Assembly: GCF_026626305.1 (NCBI RefSeq)
Contig: NZ_JAPNUE010000002.1
Location: 62,001-126,000, forward strand
DNA length: 64,000 bases
Source: Frigidibacter sp. RF13
Lineage (GTDB): Bacteria > Pseudomonadota > Alphaproteobacteria > Rhodobacterales > Rhodobacteraceae
Reading direction: 5' to 3'
Below the pieces are notes generated by a model. It was not told where the DNA came from, searched no databases, and saw only the letters and a list, made by a program, of their open reading frames with translations. Both the position numbers and the translations under genes were made by a program. The first letter of the stretch is position 1. Each line of letters opens with the position of its first letter. Shown here one piece after another: positions 1 to 9,789 of the stretch.

Positions 1-87
1 CTCGTCGAAGCCCCTCGGGCACTCCTCGCGGGGCGGAGCCCGACGCGTGCACGTGGTACTCAAGGAGGGTGCCGCCCGGGGTACCCG

Positions 88-639
88 TCAGGGCCTGATC
101 TCGACCTCGGTTCCCACGCGGGTGACGCGCCAAAGCTCCTCGATATCGGTATCGGCCAGCGCGATGCAGCCCGCCGTCCAGTCGCGGGTCAGGGTAGCCT
201 TGCCGAAGAGGGCGTTCGGCTGGCCGTGGATCATGATATCGCCGCCCGGATCGTAGCCTCCCGCCGCCGCGCGGGCACGATCGTCGGCCTGCGGATAGTC
301 GAGCCCGAGTGAGAGGTGAAAGCGGCTCCGGTCATTGCGCCGGTCGATGCGGAACCGCCCTTCGGGGGTCTTGCCGTCGCCCTGCCGCACCTTGTCGCCC
401 GTCGGCGCAAAGCCCAAGACAACTGGATAGGTCCGCAAGGGTTCGCCATCGCGGAAGACCGTGAGGCGCCGCGCGGCCTTTTCGACCAGGATCAGGTCCA
501 CCTGCCCCTCCAGCGGCACCCGCACGACCGGCGGGGCGGGCGGTGGCCTGATCCCCGACCAGAGGCCGAGCGCGACCAAAGCCGCCAGAAGCAGGGCGAG
601 CCAGATCAGGAGCCGGACAAATCGCCGGATGCCCCTCAC
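88..639 (-). CDS. L,D-transpeptidase (YkuD family), membrane-anchored
   Basis: A 183-residue protein with one N-terminal membrane segment (about residues 8-28) followed by a YkuD catalytic domain. The conserved His of the HGQP motif is near residue 138 and the catalytic Cys lies in TAGCIAL near residue 158. Enzymes of this family form or exchange peptidoglycan cross-links, or attach proteins to peptidoglycan, in the periplasm. I chose the GTG start at 639 because it overlaps the stop of the upstream aminotransferase by four bases (GTGA) and leaves the membrane anchor at the N-terminus. The longer reading frame upstream only overlaps patB. The Ser/Thr-His-Gly-Cys-Arg signature of classic members is relaxed here (TAGCIA). 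The exact substrate is unknown. Confidence 0.85.
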   Translation of the reverse strand: MRGIRRFVRLLIWLALLLAALVALGLWSGIRPPPAPPVVRVPLEGQVDLILVEKAARRLTVFRDGEPLRTYPVVLGFAPTGDKVRQGDGKTPEGRFRIDRRNDRSRFHLSLGLDYPQADDRARAAAGGYDPGGDIMIHGQPNALFGKATLTRDWTAGCIALADTDIEELWRVTRVGTEVEIRP

Positions 640-1808
640 TGCAGATCGGCGAAGGCCGTTTGCAGTCGCGCGACCGCTTCCTCGACCCGGGCACGCGGCG
701 TGGCGATGTTGAAGCGCAGGAAGCTTTCGCCGCCCGCCCCGAAGGTGCCGCCATGGTTCACCGCGATCCGCGCGTCCTTCTCGACGCGGCCGGTGAATTC
801 GTCCGCCGCCATGCCTGTGCCCACGCAATCCACCCAGGCAAGATAGGTCGCCTCAAGCCTCATCGAGGCAAGGCCAGGGATGGCATTGATGCCAGCATCG
901 AAGATCTTCCGGTTTCCGTCCAGATAGGTCATCAGCGCATCGACCCAGGCCGCGCCCTCGGGGCTGTAGGCGGCCTCGGCCATATGCATGCCGAAGGAAT
1001 TGGGCGAGATGCCCATGGCCATCATCCGTGCGCCAAAGGTTTTGCGCAGCCCCTCGTCGGGGATGATCACATTGCCGGAATGGCAACCGGCGATGTTGAA
1101 GGTCTTGGTGGTGGCCGTCATCATTACCAGCCGGTCCATGATCTCGGGCGCGGCGTTGGCCATCACCGTGTGCTTTTGGCCGGGATAGACCAGATCATGG
1201 TGGATCTCGTCCGAGACGAGCAGAAGGTCATGCCGCTTGCAGAAATCGGCGACGCCCTTCAATTCGGCCTGGCTCCAGACCCGCCCGCCGGGATTGTGGG
1301 GCGAGCAGAGGATGAACATCTTCTCGCGCCCGGTCATCTGCGCGTCCCAGGCGTCGAAATCCATCTCGTAGCGCCCGCCCGCGTTCTTCAGCGGGCATTC
1401 GACGACTACACGACCCGAGGCTTTGATGACGCGGGCGAAGGCGTGATAGACCGGCGTCGTCAGCACCACGCCGTCGCCGGGCTTCGTAAAAGCATCGATG
1501 CACATCGATGTGCCGTTCACAAGGCCATGGGTGGTGAAGATCCACGCCGGATCGACCGCCCAGCCGTGGCGTTCGCGCATCCACCAGCCGATAGCGTCCA
1601 GATAGGCACGGTCATCGCCGTAGTAACCGTAGACCCCGTGGGCCGCCATCGCCTCGACCGCGCGCTGCACCGACTGCGGCGGGGCGAAATCCATATCCGC
1701 CACCCACATGGCAATTCCGTCCTTGGCGCTGACGCCATAGGCGGCTTCCATCATGTCCCATTTCACCGAATGGGTACCGCGTCGTTCGATGATACGGTCG
1801 AAATCCAT
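636..1808 (-). CDS. patB: PatB/MalY-type aminotransferase (cystathionine beta-lyase)
   Basis: A 390-residue fold-type I PLP enzyme. The PLP lysine is Lys235 in TATTKTFNIAG, and the cofactor-binding Asp is in SDEIHHDL (199-206). The N-terminus (MDFDRIIERRGTHSVKWD) and overall length match the PatB/MalY group of C-S lyases. This group cleaves cystathionine and related thioethers to give a thiol, pyruvate and ammonia in the cytoplasm. The gene is divergent from the deformylase gene at 1999 and overlaps the L,D-transpeptidase gene downstream, so the two are probably co-transcribed. The exact substrate cannot be read from sequence. An aminotransferase role is the alternative. Confidence 0.88.
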   Translation of the reverse strand: MDFDRIIERRGTHSVKWDMMEAAYGVSAKDGIAMWVADMDFAPPQSVQRAVEAMAAHGVYGYYGDDRAYLDAIGWWMRERHGWAVDPAWIFTTHGLVNGTSMCIDAFTKPGDGVVLTTPVYHAFARVIKASGRVVVECPLKNAGGRYEMDFDAWDAQMTGREKMFILCSPHNPGGRVWSQAELKGVADFCKRHDLLLVSDEIHHDLVYPGQKHTVMANAAPEIMDRLVMMTATTKTFNIAGCHSGNVIIPDEGLRKTFGARMMAMGISPNSFGMHMAEAAYSPEGAAWVDALMTYLDGNRKIFDAGINAIPGLASMRLEATYLAWVDCVGTGMAADEFTGRVEKDARIAVNHGGTFGAGGESFLRFNIATPRARVEEAVARLQTAFADLQ

Positions 1809-1998
1809 GCTTGCTCCGGTCGCTTGGGCGCGGGTCTGGGGCAGGTCGGGCCACCCGCGCGGATCACGTCCGCCTTAGCCGAAAAGCCCGCGCCTGAGAA
1901 CGGCGAAGTCCGGGGAATATTGTATTGGCGACAATCCTCGGCCTTGGCGATGCGGCCTGCCATTGCGCTGAAGGGCGCTCTGGCCTAAATCCCGGGCC

Positions 1999-2520
1999 AT
2001 GACGCTGCGCCCGATCCTCATCCATCCCGATCCCCGCCTGAAGAAGGCCTGCCCGCCCGTGACCGAGATCACCGACGATCTCAGAGAGGCGGCCGTCGAC
2101 ATGCTGGAAACCATGTACGACGCGCCGGGCGTGGGCCTTGCCGCGCCGCAGGTCGGGTTGATGGCACGCATGTTCGTGATGGATTGCGTGAAGGACCCGG
2201 ACGCCGCGCCGCGCCCAATGGTCCTGATCAACCCCGCCGTGACCTGGACCTCGGCCGAGACGAACGTCTACGAGGAAGGCTGCCTGTCGATCCCCGAACA
2301 ATATGCCGAGGTGACACGCCCGTCCGAGGTGCGCGTGCGCTGGACGGGCCTCGACGGCAAGGAGCAGGAAGAACATTTCACCGGCCTTTGGGCCACCTGC
2401 GCCCAGCACGAGATCGACCATCTCGATGGCAAGCTGTTCATCGACTATCTTTCACCGCTCAAGCGCCAGCTCATCACCCGCAAGATGGAAAAGCTGAAGC
2501 GCGACCGGGCGCGCGGCTAA
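1999..2520 (+). CDS. def: peptide deformylase
   Basis: A 173-residue metal-dependent enzyme that removes the N-formyl group from nascent proteins. All three family motifs are intact: GVGLAAPQ (44-51), EGCLS with metal ligand Cys95 (93-97), and HEIDH (137-141) with two His ligands and the catalytic Glu. It starts a tight cluster with a second deformylase-family gene (10-bp gap) and fmt, which encodes the enzyme that puts the formyl group on. The 190 bp between it and patB must carry divergent promoters, but I recognise no clear box there. Confidence 0.97.
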   Translation: MTLRPILIHPDPRLKKACPPVTEITDDLREAAVDMLETMYDAPGVGLAAPQVGLMARMFVMDCVKDPDAAPRPMVLINPAVTWTSAETNVYEEGCLSIPEQYAEVTRPSEVRVRWTGLDGKEQEEHFTGLWATCAQHEIDHLDGKLFIDYLSPLKRQLITRKMEKLKRDRARG

Positions 2521-2530
2521 GGCGCTGCCG

Positions 2531-3034
2531 ATGACCGTCCGCCCCTTCGTTCCCTACCCGGACAAGCGCCTGCGCACACCCGCCGAACCCGTCGCTGCAA
2601 TCACCGAAACTGTCCGCATGATCTGGGACGACATGGTCGAGACGATGGAGGCGATGCCGGGCGTTGGCCTTGCCGCCCCTCAGATCGGCATCATGCTGCG
2701 ACTCGCGGTTGTGGATGCGTCGGAAAAGCGGGGACAGGCGGTGCGCAAGGCAAACCCCGAAGTACTGCACGCCTCGATCCAGCTTCGCAAGCACGAGGAA
2801 GCCAGCCCCAATCTGCCCGGCGTTTCGGCCCATATCGAACGGCCGCGCGCGGTGACCGTGCGGTTCCTGAACGAGGCGGGCGAGATCGAGGAGCGTGATT
2901 TCGTCGGCCTCTGGGCCACAAGCGTGCAGCACCAGATCGACCATCTGAATGGCAAGGTCTTTGTCGATCACCTGTCGCCCTTGCGCCGCAAGATGCTGGT
3001 CGCGAAGGCCGAGAAGCTGAGGCGGCAGGGATGA
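2531..3034 (+). CDS. peptide deformylase-like protein with altered active site
   Basis: A 167-residue paralogue of the preceding deformylase, alignable over its whole length ([10 protein letters not shown] at 44-53; [15 protein letters not shown] near the C-terminus). The catalytic residues are changed: the EGCLS loop is replaced by EASPNLPG (90-97) with no Cys, and HEIDH is HQIDH (134-138), so the catalytic Glu is Gln. By family knowledge this should abolish normal deformylase chemistry. The frame is intact and sits between def and fmt, overlapping fmt by four bases (ATGA), so it is maintained rather than decaying. It may have a regulatory or ribosome-binding role, or a different metal chemistry. 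Such divergent copies are known in Rhodobacterales. Confidence 0.85.
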   Translation: MTVRPFVPYPDKRLRTPAEPVAAITETVRMIWDDMVETMEAMPGVGLAAPQIGIMLRLAVVDASEKRGQAVRKANPEVLHASIQLRKHEEASPNLPGVSAHIERPRAVTVRFLNEAGEIEERDFVGLWATSVQHQIDHLNGKVFVDHLSPLRRKMLVAKAEKLRRQG

Positions 3035-3927
3035 GGCTGATCTTCATGGGCACGCCGGATTTCTCTGTGCCCGCGCTTCGGGCGCTCGCCGCCCGGCATC
3101 AGATTGCCGCTGTCTACAGCCAGCCACCCCGCCCGGCCGGGCGCGGCAAAAAGGACCGGCCTTCGCCCGTCCAGCTGGCGGCAGAGGCGCTGGGCCTTAA
3201 AGTGCGCAATCCCGTCAACTTCCGCGATCCGGCCGAAGTAGCGGCCTTCGCGGCCCTTCAGGCCGATGTCGCAGTTGTAGTCGCCTACGGCCTTCTTCTG
3301 CCGAAAGCGGTGCTGGAGGCGCCGCGCAAGGGCTGCCTCAATATCCATGCCTCTCTCCTGCCGCGCTGGCGCGGGGCCGCGCCGATCCACCGGGCGGTGA
3401 TGGCGGGAGATGCAGAGACCGGCATCTGCATCATGCAGATGGACGAAGGGCTCGATACCGGGCCGGTCCTGTTGCGCCGCGCGACCCCGATCGGGCCCGA
3501 GGAGACGACCGGCGACCTGCATGACCGGCTGGCGGAGATGGGCGCCGGGATGATCGTCGAGGCGGTTGGCGGGATCGACCATCTGCACCCCGACGCTCAA
3601 CCCGGTGACGGCGTTACCTACGCCCGCAAGATTGACAAGGCCGAGGCGCGGATCGACTGGACGAGGCCCGCCACGGAGGTGGATCGCCAGATCAGGGGGC
3701 TATCGCCCTTCCCCGGTGCCTGGTGCGATGTGGCGGGCGAGCGGGTGAAGCTTCTGCGGTCCCGTCTGGCCGAAGCGTCCGGCGCGCCCGGCGAGGTTCT
3801 GCACGGGCTGACCATCGCCTGCGGCGAAGGCGCGGTCGAAGTGACGCTCGCCCAGCGCGAAGGCAAGCGCCCGATGGCGGCGGACGAGCTGTTGCGCGGC
3901 CTGACACTGCCCGGGCGGATCGGCTGA
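3031..3927 (+). CDS. fmt: methionyl-tRNA formyltransferase
   Basis: A 298-residue enzyme that formylates Met-tRNA(fMet) from 10-formyl-tetrahydrofolate, giving the initiator tRNA. The N-terminal formyltransferase domain has the catalytic Asn104-Ile-His106 and the [12 protein letters not shown] loop (108-119). The C-terminal third is the tRNA-binding OB-like domain. The start overlaps the stop of the deformylase-like gene (ATGA). With def upstream this is the usual formylation/deformylation operon. Confidence 0.97.
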   Translation: MRLIFMGTPDFSVPALRALAARHQIAAVYSQPPRPAGRGKKDRPSPVQLAAEALGLKVRNPVNFRDPAEVAAFAALQADVAVVVAYGLLLPKAVLEAPRKGCLNIHASLLPRWRGAAPIHRAVMAGDAETGICIMQMDEGLDTGPVLLRRATPIGPEETTGDLHDRLAEMGAGMIVEAVGGIDHLHPDAQPGDGVTYARKIDKAEARIDWTRPATEVDRQIRGLSPFPGAWCDVAGERVKLLRSRLAEASGAPGEVLHGLTIACGEGAVEVTLAQREGKRPMAADELLRGLTLPGRIG

Positions 3928-3979
3928 TCTTCAAAAAGGGCGCAGGGCTTCCCATATTCCGGGCGTAAGGAGCCAGACC

Positions 3980-4219
3980 ATGATGCCCATTCTCGCCATG
4001 CTGATCATCGGCACCGCCGCCGGTTTCATTGCCACACGTCTGATGAAGGTCGAGGCCGACCTAGGCACCACCATCGCCATCGGCATCCTCGGCGCGCTGG
4101 CGGGCGGCCTCCTGATCCGCTTCCTCGCCGTGATTGCCGGATGGGCGGCGGGATTCGTCGGCGCCATTCTGGGCGCCATGCTGCTCATCTGGCTCTGGCA
4201 GCGCTATTTCGGGTCCTGA
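3980..4219 (+). CDS. GlsB/YeaQ/YmgE-like small membrane protein
   Basis: A 79-residue, very hydrophobic protein with two or three membrane segments and Gly-rich helices (IGILGALAGGLL, AGWAAGFVGAILGAMLLIW). Composition, length and Gly pattern fit the GlsB/YeaQ/YmgE (transglycosylase-associated) family of inner-membrane proteins, which are linked to stress responses but have no proven activity. A ribosome site (AAGGAG) lies nine bases before the ATG. It stands 52 bp after fmt and may share its transcript. Confidence 0.75.
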   Translation: MMPILAMLIIGTAAGFIATRLMKVEADLGTTIAIGILGALAGGLLIRFLAVIAGWAAGFVGAILGAMLLIWLWQRYFGS

Positions 4220-4229
4220 GCGCGAACCC

Positions 4230-4988
4230 TCACTTCATCTCGACGATGGAATTCGCGCCATCAACCACCAGCATGGCGCCGTTGACATAGGAGGCCCCGG
4301 AGCTGGCAAGAAAAAGGCAGCAGGCGGCGACCTCGCCCGGTGTGCCGGGGCGGCCGGTCGGGCTGCGTCTTCCGGCCGCGATCTCGCCCTTGCTTGACGA
4401 TCCGGTGGCGATCCAGCCGGGCAGGACGGCATTGCAGGTGATGCCGAGGCGCGCGTTTTCCAGTGCCACGCCGCGTGTCAGCCCGCACATCGCGGCCTTG
4501 GCGGCACCGTAGCCCACGGCCTTCTCGATGGCGACGACAGGGCCTGTGACCGAGGCGACATTGACGATCCGACCATAGCCCGCCGCCTGCATGGCCGGAA
4601 GGACGGCGCGGATCATGTGGAAGGCGGTGGTCACGTTGAGGTCGAGATCGCGTTGCCAGCCCTCGTCGCCCGTCGCCTCGATCCGGCGTAGCCTGTGCGC
4701 GCGGCCGGTCTGGATCATGCCCGCATTGTTCACGAGGATTGCGGGAGCGCCGAACCGTTCGGTGACCTCCGCCACAAGGCGGGCGGCGTCCGCTGCATCG
4801 GTCAGGTCGGCGATGAAGCCTGCATGAGTAGGGCCGAGCGCCTCTGCGCGGTCGAAAATCCTTGCCGTGGTCGCGGTCAAGGCGACCTTCGCGCCCGCAG
4901 CTGCAAGCGCGCGTGCCACCGCGAAGCCGATCCCATCGGCGCTGCCCGCACCGGAGACGATGGCGACCCTGTCCTGAAATCCCTGCAT
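4230..4988 (-). CDS. SDR-family oxidoreductase
   Basis: A 252-residue classical short-chain dehydrogenase/reductase. It has the NAD(P)-binding SGAGSADGIG loop (12-21), NNAG (87-90), the catalytic Ser146 in NVASVTG, and the Tyr160-x3-Lys164 pair (YGAAK). The start at 4988 is preceded by a strong purine-rich ribosome site (GGGGGCAGG), and the reading frame upstream of it is not protein-like. The substrate is unknown; the 3-oxoacyl-ACP reductase/glucose dehydrogenase-like SDRs are nearest in overall look. It is convergent with the small membrane-protein gene and divergent from mreB. Confidence 0.85.
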   Translation of the reverse strand: MQGFQDRVAIVSGAGSADGIGFAVARALAAAGAKVALTATTARIFDRAEALGPTHAGFIADLTDAADAARLVAEVTERFGAPAILVNNAGMIQTGRAHRLRRIEATGDEGWQRDLDLNVTTAFHMIRAVLPAMQAAGYGRIVNVASVTGPVVAIEKAVGYGAAKAAMCGLTRGVALENARLGITCNAVLPGWIATGSSSKGEIAAGRRSPTGRPGTPGEVAACCLFLASSGASYVNGAMLVVDGANSIVEMK

Positions 4989-5006
4989 CCTGCCCCCGCT
5001 GTGGAA

Positions 5007-5064
5007 GCGAGGGGTTTTGCACCCCTCGCGCTCCCCGCAGGATATTTGGACCAAAGTGAAAGCA
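5007..5064. repeat. hairpin plus AT-rich tail upstream of the SDR gene
   Basis: A perfect 8-bp inverted repeat (GCGAGGGG / CCCCTCGC, loop TTTTGCA, 5007-5029) is followed by CCGCAGGATATTTGGACC (5035-5052) and a purine run. The 13-mer CCGCAGGATATTT (5035-5047) also occurs just before the rho start codon (40841-40853). From memory, similar G-run hairpins with a GATATTT tail are common between genes in Rhodobacteraceae, but I cannot verify family membership here. It could be a transcription element or a dispersed repeat. Confidence 0.4.
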
Positions 5065-5233
5065 AAGGGCTTTATCGTACGGGTGGTGCACCTGACGCGG
5101 CGGCCGCGCGCGGAATCCCGCGTGACGGGTCGCTTTGGCCTTCCTGCCGAGGACTTGGGCCAATATAAGGTCACGGCCTGCGCTGGGAGACCGAGTCGCG
5201 GGCCACCGCCTTTTCGGGGGCTTATTGGGGTAG

Positions 5234-6283
<1,050 letters not shown>

Positions 6284-6321
6284 TACCCCGCGCCCGTCGA
6301 AAGCCGACTGAGAGGCTGCCC

Positions 6322-7257
6322 GTGGCAAGAGAACGCATGAGCGATCTGGACTATCGCGGCCCGGTCCGGCGGGTGATGATCGCGATCCTTGTGCTTGTGC
6401 TTGGCGCTTTGTTCCTTCTGTGGCGGATCGACAGCCCGCGGGTCGAGCGGATGCGCAATGCGCTGATCGACCGCGTTGTCCCGTCGATGGACTGGGCCAT
6501 GGCGCCGGTGACGCGGCTTGCGGGCATGATCGACAGTTTCCAGTCCTATGCGCGCATATACGAGCAAAATCAGGAGCTCAGGCGCGAGCTGCAGCAGATG
6601 CGCGCCTGGAAAGAGGCGGCGGTTCAGCTGGAACAGCAGAACGCCAAGCTTCTGGCGCAGAACCAGGTGCGGCTTGACCCGAAACTGACGTCGGTGTCGG
6701 GGGTCGTTATGGCCGACAGCGGCTCGCCCTTCCGCCAGTCGGTGCTTCTGAATGTGGGCGCGCGCGACGGGATCGTAGATGGCTGGGCGGCGATGGACGG
6801 GTTGGGGCTTGTCGGGCGGATTTCCGGCGTGGCGGAAAACACCTCGCGCCTGCTTCTCCTGACCGATGCCTCCAGCCGCATTCCGGTGACCATCCAGCCC
6901 TCGGGTCAGAAGGCGATGCTGGTGGGCGACAATTCCGCCGCGCCGCCACTCGAGTTCATCGAAGCGCCGGAACAGGTGCGGCCGGACGACCGGGTGATTT
7001 CCTCGGGTGACGGCGGAGTCTTTCCGGCCGGCATCCTTGTGGGAACGGTGGTCAAGACCACCGATAACCGGTTCCGCGTGCGGCTGGCGGCCGACTACGA
7101 CCGGCTGGATTTCGTGCGCGTGCTGCGCAGCCATCCGGCCGAGCAGATCAACGAGGCGGGCGTCCTGATCCCGCCGCCCGCCACGGCTGCGCCCACGCTC
7201 TCATTTCCCGACCCGGCGGAGCTGACGCCCGCCGCGGGGGAGGCGGGCGATGGTTGA
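6322..7257 (+). CDS. mreC: rod shape-determining protein MreC
   Basis: A 311-residue bitopic protein: a short cytoplasmic N-terminus, one membrane helix (about 14-34), a periplasmic coiled coil (about 70-115), then the beta-rich MreC domain, and a Pro/Ala-rich tail. It links cytoplasmic MreB to the periplasmic wall synthases. It overlaps mreD by eight bases, so the two are translationally coupled. Confidence 0.95.
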   Translation: MARERMSDLDYRGPVRRVMIAILVLVLGALFLLWRIDSPRVERMRNALIDRVVPSMDWAMAPVTRLAGMIDSFQSYARIYEQNQELRRELQQMRAWKEAAVQLEQQNAKLLAQNQVRLDPKLTSVSGVVMADSGSPFRQSVLLNVGARDGIVDGWAAMDGLGLVGRISGVAENTSRLLLLTDASSRIPVTIQPSGQKAMLVGDNSAAPPLEFIEAPEQVRPDDRVISSGDGGVFPAGILVGTVVKTTDNRFRVRLAADYDRLDFVRVLRSHPAEQINEAGVLIPPPATAAPTLSFPDPAELTPAAGEAGDG

Positions 7258-7846
7258 TCCGCGCACGGCAAAGCTCTGGGGGTTCCGGGCGCTGTTTCTG
7301 GGGCTCGCGGTCCTCATTCTCTTCTTCCGGCTTCTGCCCCTGTCGGCCTTGCCGCAGGACTGGCCCCTGCCACAGGCTATTGTCGATCACATGCCCGGCT
7401 GGCTTTACCCGCATGACTGGCCGGGCACTGACATGCTCTTGGCGCTGACGCTCGTCTGGGTGCAGCGGCGGCCCGATTTCGTGCCAGCGCCGCTGATTGC
7501 CGCGGCTTTTCTTTTGGACGATCTTCTGACCGGGCGGCCACCGGGCCTTTGGACTTTGATCGTGGTCGCTGGCACCGAATTTTTGCGGTCGCGCGAGGCG
7601 CGGAGCCGCGACCTGCCCTTCGTCGGCGAATGGCTGATGGCGGGGGCGGTGATCGCCGCAATGGTGCTCGCGAACCGCCTTGTCCTGACGATCTTCATGG
7701 TGCCGCAGGTGGGCTTCGGCCCGGTCGTGATCCATATGGTCGCGACGATCCTTCTCTATTCGCTGCTTGCGGGGCTGATGCAGCTGACCTTCGGCCTGCA
7801 CCGCGCCGCGCCGGGCGAGGTCGACAGCTGGGGGAACCGGATATGA
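7250..7846 (+). CDS. mreD: rod shape-determining protein MreD
   Basis: A 198-residue integral membrane protein with about five to six hydrophobic helices. Sequence similarity is weak in this family, so the call rests on length, topology and position between mreC and the PBP2 gene. It is part of the elongation complex with MreB, MreC, PBP2 and RodA. Its stop overlaps the mrdA start (ATGA). Confidence 0.9.
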   Translation: MVDPRTAKLWGFRALFLGLAVLILFFRLLPLSALPQDWPLPQAIVDHMPGWLYPHDWPGTDMLLALTLVWVQRRPDFVPAPLIAAAFLLDDLLTGRPPGLWTLIVVAGTEFLRSREARSRDLPFVGEWLMAGAVIAAMVLANRLVLTIFMVPQVGFGPVVIHMVATILLYSLLAGLMQLTFGLHRAAPGEVDSWGNRI

Positions 7847-9789
7847 GGCGGGCCCAGCACCTTGTCGTGGAGGCTTCGCGGCGGATGACGCGGCGCGGGT
7901 TCCTGCTGGGATCGCTGCAAGGCGCCTTTATCGGCGCGCTGGCCTACCGGATGCGGCAGCTGCAGATCGAGCAGGCGGGCGAGTTCCAGCTTCTGGCCGA
8001 CGAGAACCGCATCAAGATCCGGCTGATCCCCCCGGCGCGCGGCCTTATTCAGGATCGCAAGGGCGTGCTTCTGGCCGGGAACGAGCAGAATTACCGGATC
8101 ACCATCATCCGCGAGGATACCGAGGACGTGCCGGGCACCCTGGCCGACCTGTCGCGGCTCCTCGCGCTGTCGGACGAGGATATCGCCAAGCTCATCGCCG
8201 AGATCGAGAAGCGCAGCCCGACCCTGCCGATCACTATCGCCGACCGGCTGACCTGGGAAGAGTTTTCGCGCGTGGCGGTCAATGCGCCCGCGCTGCCCGG
8301 CGTCTCGACCGAGGTCGGCCTGTCGCGGGTCTATCCGCATCGGGGCGATTTCGCCCATGTGCTGGGGTACGTTGGTCCGGTTAGCGACTACGACCTGTCG
8401 AAGATGGAAAACCCCGACCCGATCCTGCAGATCCCGAAATTCCAGATCGGCAAACTCGGCATCGAGGCGAAGCTTGAAGATGTCCTGCGCGGCAGTGCGG
8501 GCGTCAAGCGGGTGGAGGTGAACGTCAGGGGCCGCGAGATGCGGGAGATTGACCGGCGCGAAGGCGATCAGGGCGCGAACGTGGTTCTGACGCTCGATGC
8601 GCGCTTGCAGAATTTCCTGATCGCGCGGCTTGGTGCCGAAAGCGCAGCCGCCGTGGCGATCGACCTTGAGGATGGCGGCATCCTAGCGATCGGCTCTACC
8701 CCCACCTTCGACCCGAACCTTTTTGTGCGCGGCATTTCAAGCGCGGATTACGCGCTTCTGACCGAGAACGATCACCGGCCTCTGGCCGACAAGACGGTGC
8801 AGGGCGCCTACCCGCCCGGATCGACCTTCAAGATGGTCACGGCGCTCGCGGCGCTCGAGGCGGGCGTGATCGGGCCGGGCGAAAAAGTCTATTGCCCTGG
8901 CTTCACCCAGCTTGGCGACCGCAAGTTCCATTGCTGGCGGCGCGGTGGCCATGGTCATGTCGATCTGGAACAGAGTCTCGAACAATCCTGCGACGTCTAC
9001 TATTACGAGATCGCCCAGCGCGTCGGCATCGACAAGATCGCCGAGATGGCGCGGCGGCTCGGGATCGGTGTAAAGCACGATCTGCCGATGTCCGCCGTTT
9101 CCGAAGGGGTGGCGCCGGACAGGGCCTGGAAACAGGCCCGCTATGGCAAGGACTGGATCATCGGCGATACGCTGAACAGCGCCATTGGTCAGGGCTATGT
9201 GCTCGCCTCACCCCTGCAGCTTGCGGTCATGGCGGGGCGGTTGGCGACCGGCAAGGCGCTCTCGCCCCGGCTCATCAAGGCGCTCGACGATGTGCCGCTG
9301 ACCAAGCCGGAGGCCCCGCCCCTCGGCATATCGGACGCCCATCTTGCCGCGGTCCGAGGCGGCATGCATGCGGTGCTGAACGGCAATCGCGGCACCGCTT
9401 CGGCAAGCCGCACGGTCGATGCCTCTGTGGTTATGGCGGGCAAGACCGGCACGAGCCAGGTCCGCAATATCTCGGCTGCCGAACGGGCCGCCGGCGTGAC
9501 CCGGAACGAGGATCTGCCCTGGGAAAGGCGCGATCATGCGCTTTTCGTCTGCTATGCCCCCTTCGACGCGCCGCGTGTCGCCGTCTCGGTTGTGGTCGAA
9601 CATGGCGGCGGCGGCTCGGCGGTGGCGGCCCCCCTGGCCCGCGACATTCTTCTTTACGCGCTATTCGACGGCTTGCCGCCGCTGGAGGTCTACCCGTCTG
9701 CCCAGCGCGAAAAGGTACGGCAACTGCTGGATACGATGCCGCTGGCCGACCCCTCGACCTTCACGACCGGGGGGATATCGCGGGCATGA
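7843..9789 (+). CDS. mrdA: penicillin-binding protein 2 (elongasome transpeptidase)
   Basis: A 648-residue class B PBP. After an N-terminal membrane segment (about 22-40) comes the PBP dimer domain, then the transpeptidase domain with Ser327 in STFK (327-330), SCD (382-384, in place of the usual SxN), and KTG (534-536). It cross-links peptidoglycan during side-wall growth in partnership with RodA, whose gene follows with an ATGA overlap. The start at 7843 overlaps the mreD stop and gives the expected N-terminal MRRAQHLVVEASRRMTRRGF. Confidence 0.97.
   Translation: MRRAQHLVVEASRRMTRRGFLLGSLQGAFIGALAYRMRQLQIEQAGEFQLLADENRIKIRLIPPARGLIQDRKGVLLAGNEQNYRITIIREDTEDVPGTLADLSRLLALSDEDIAKLIAEIEKRSPTLPITIADRLTWEEFSRVAVNAPALPGVSTEVGLSRVYPHRGDFAHVLGYVGPVSDYDLSKMENPDPILQIPKFQIGKLGIEAKLEDVLRGSAGVKRVEVNVRGREMREIDRREGDQGANVVLTLDARLQNFLIARLGAESAAAVAIDLEDGGILAIGSTPTFDPNLFVRGISSADYALLTENDHRPLADKTVQGAYPPGSTFKMVTALAALEAGVIGPGEKVYCPGFTQLGDRKFHCWRRGGHGHVDLEQSLEQSCDVYYYEIAQRVGIDKIAEMARRLGIGVKHDLPMSAVSEGVAPDRAWKQARYGKDWIIGDTLNSAIGQGYVLASPLQLAVMAGRLATGKALSPRLIKALDDVPLTKPEAPPLGISDAHLAAVRGGMHAVLNGNRGTASASRTVDASVVMAGKTGTSQVRNISAAERAAGVTRNEDLPWERRDHALFVCYAPFDAPRVAVSVVVEHGGGGSAVAAPLARDILLYALFDGLPPLEVYPSAQREKVRQLLDTMPLADPSTFTTGGISRA

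Noticed and set aside
1..87. A possible gene end at the left edge
   Set aside because: Only 87 bases are visible and no frame shows a recognisable sequence.
660..1988. A 442-codon open frame on the plus strand
   Set aside because: It is fully antisense to the well-supported patB gene and its sequence has no domain pattern; high GC gives long mirror frames.
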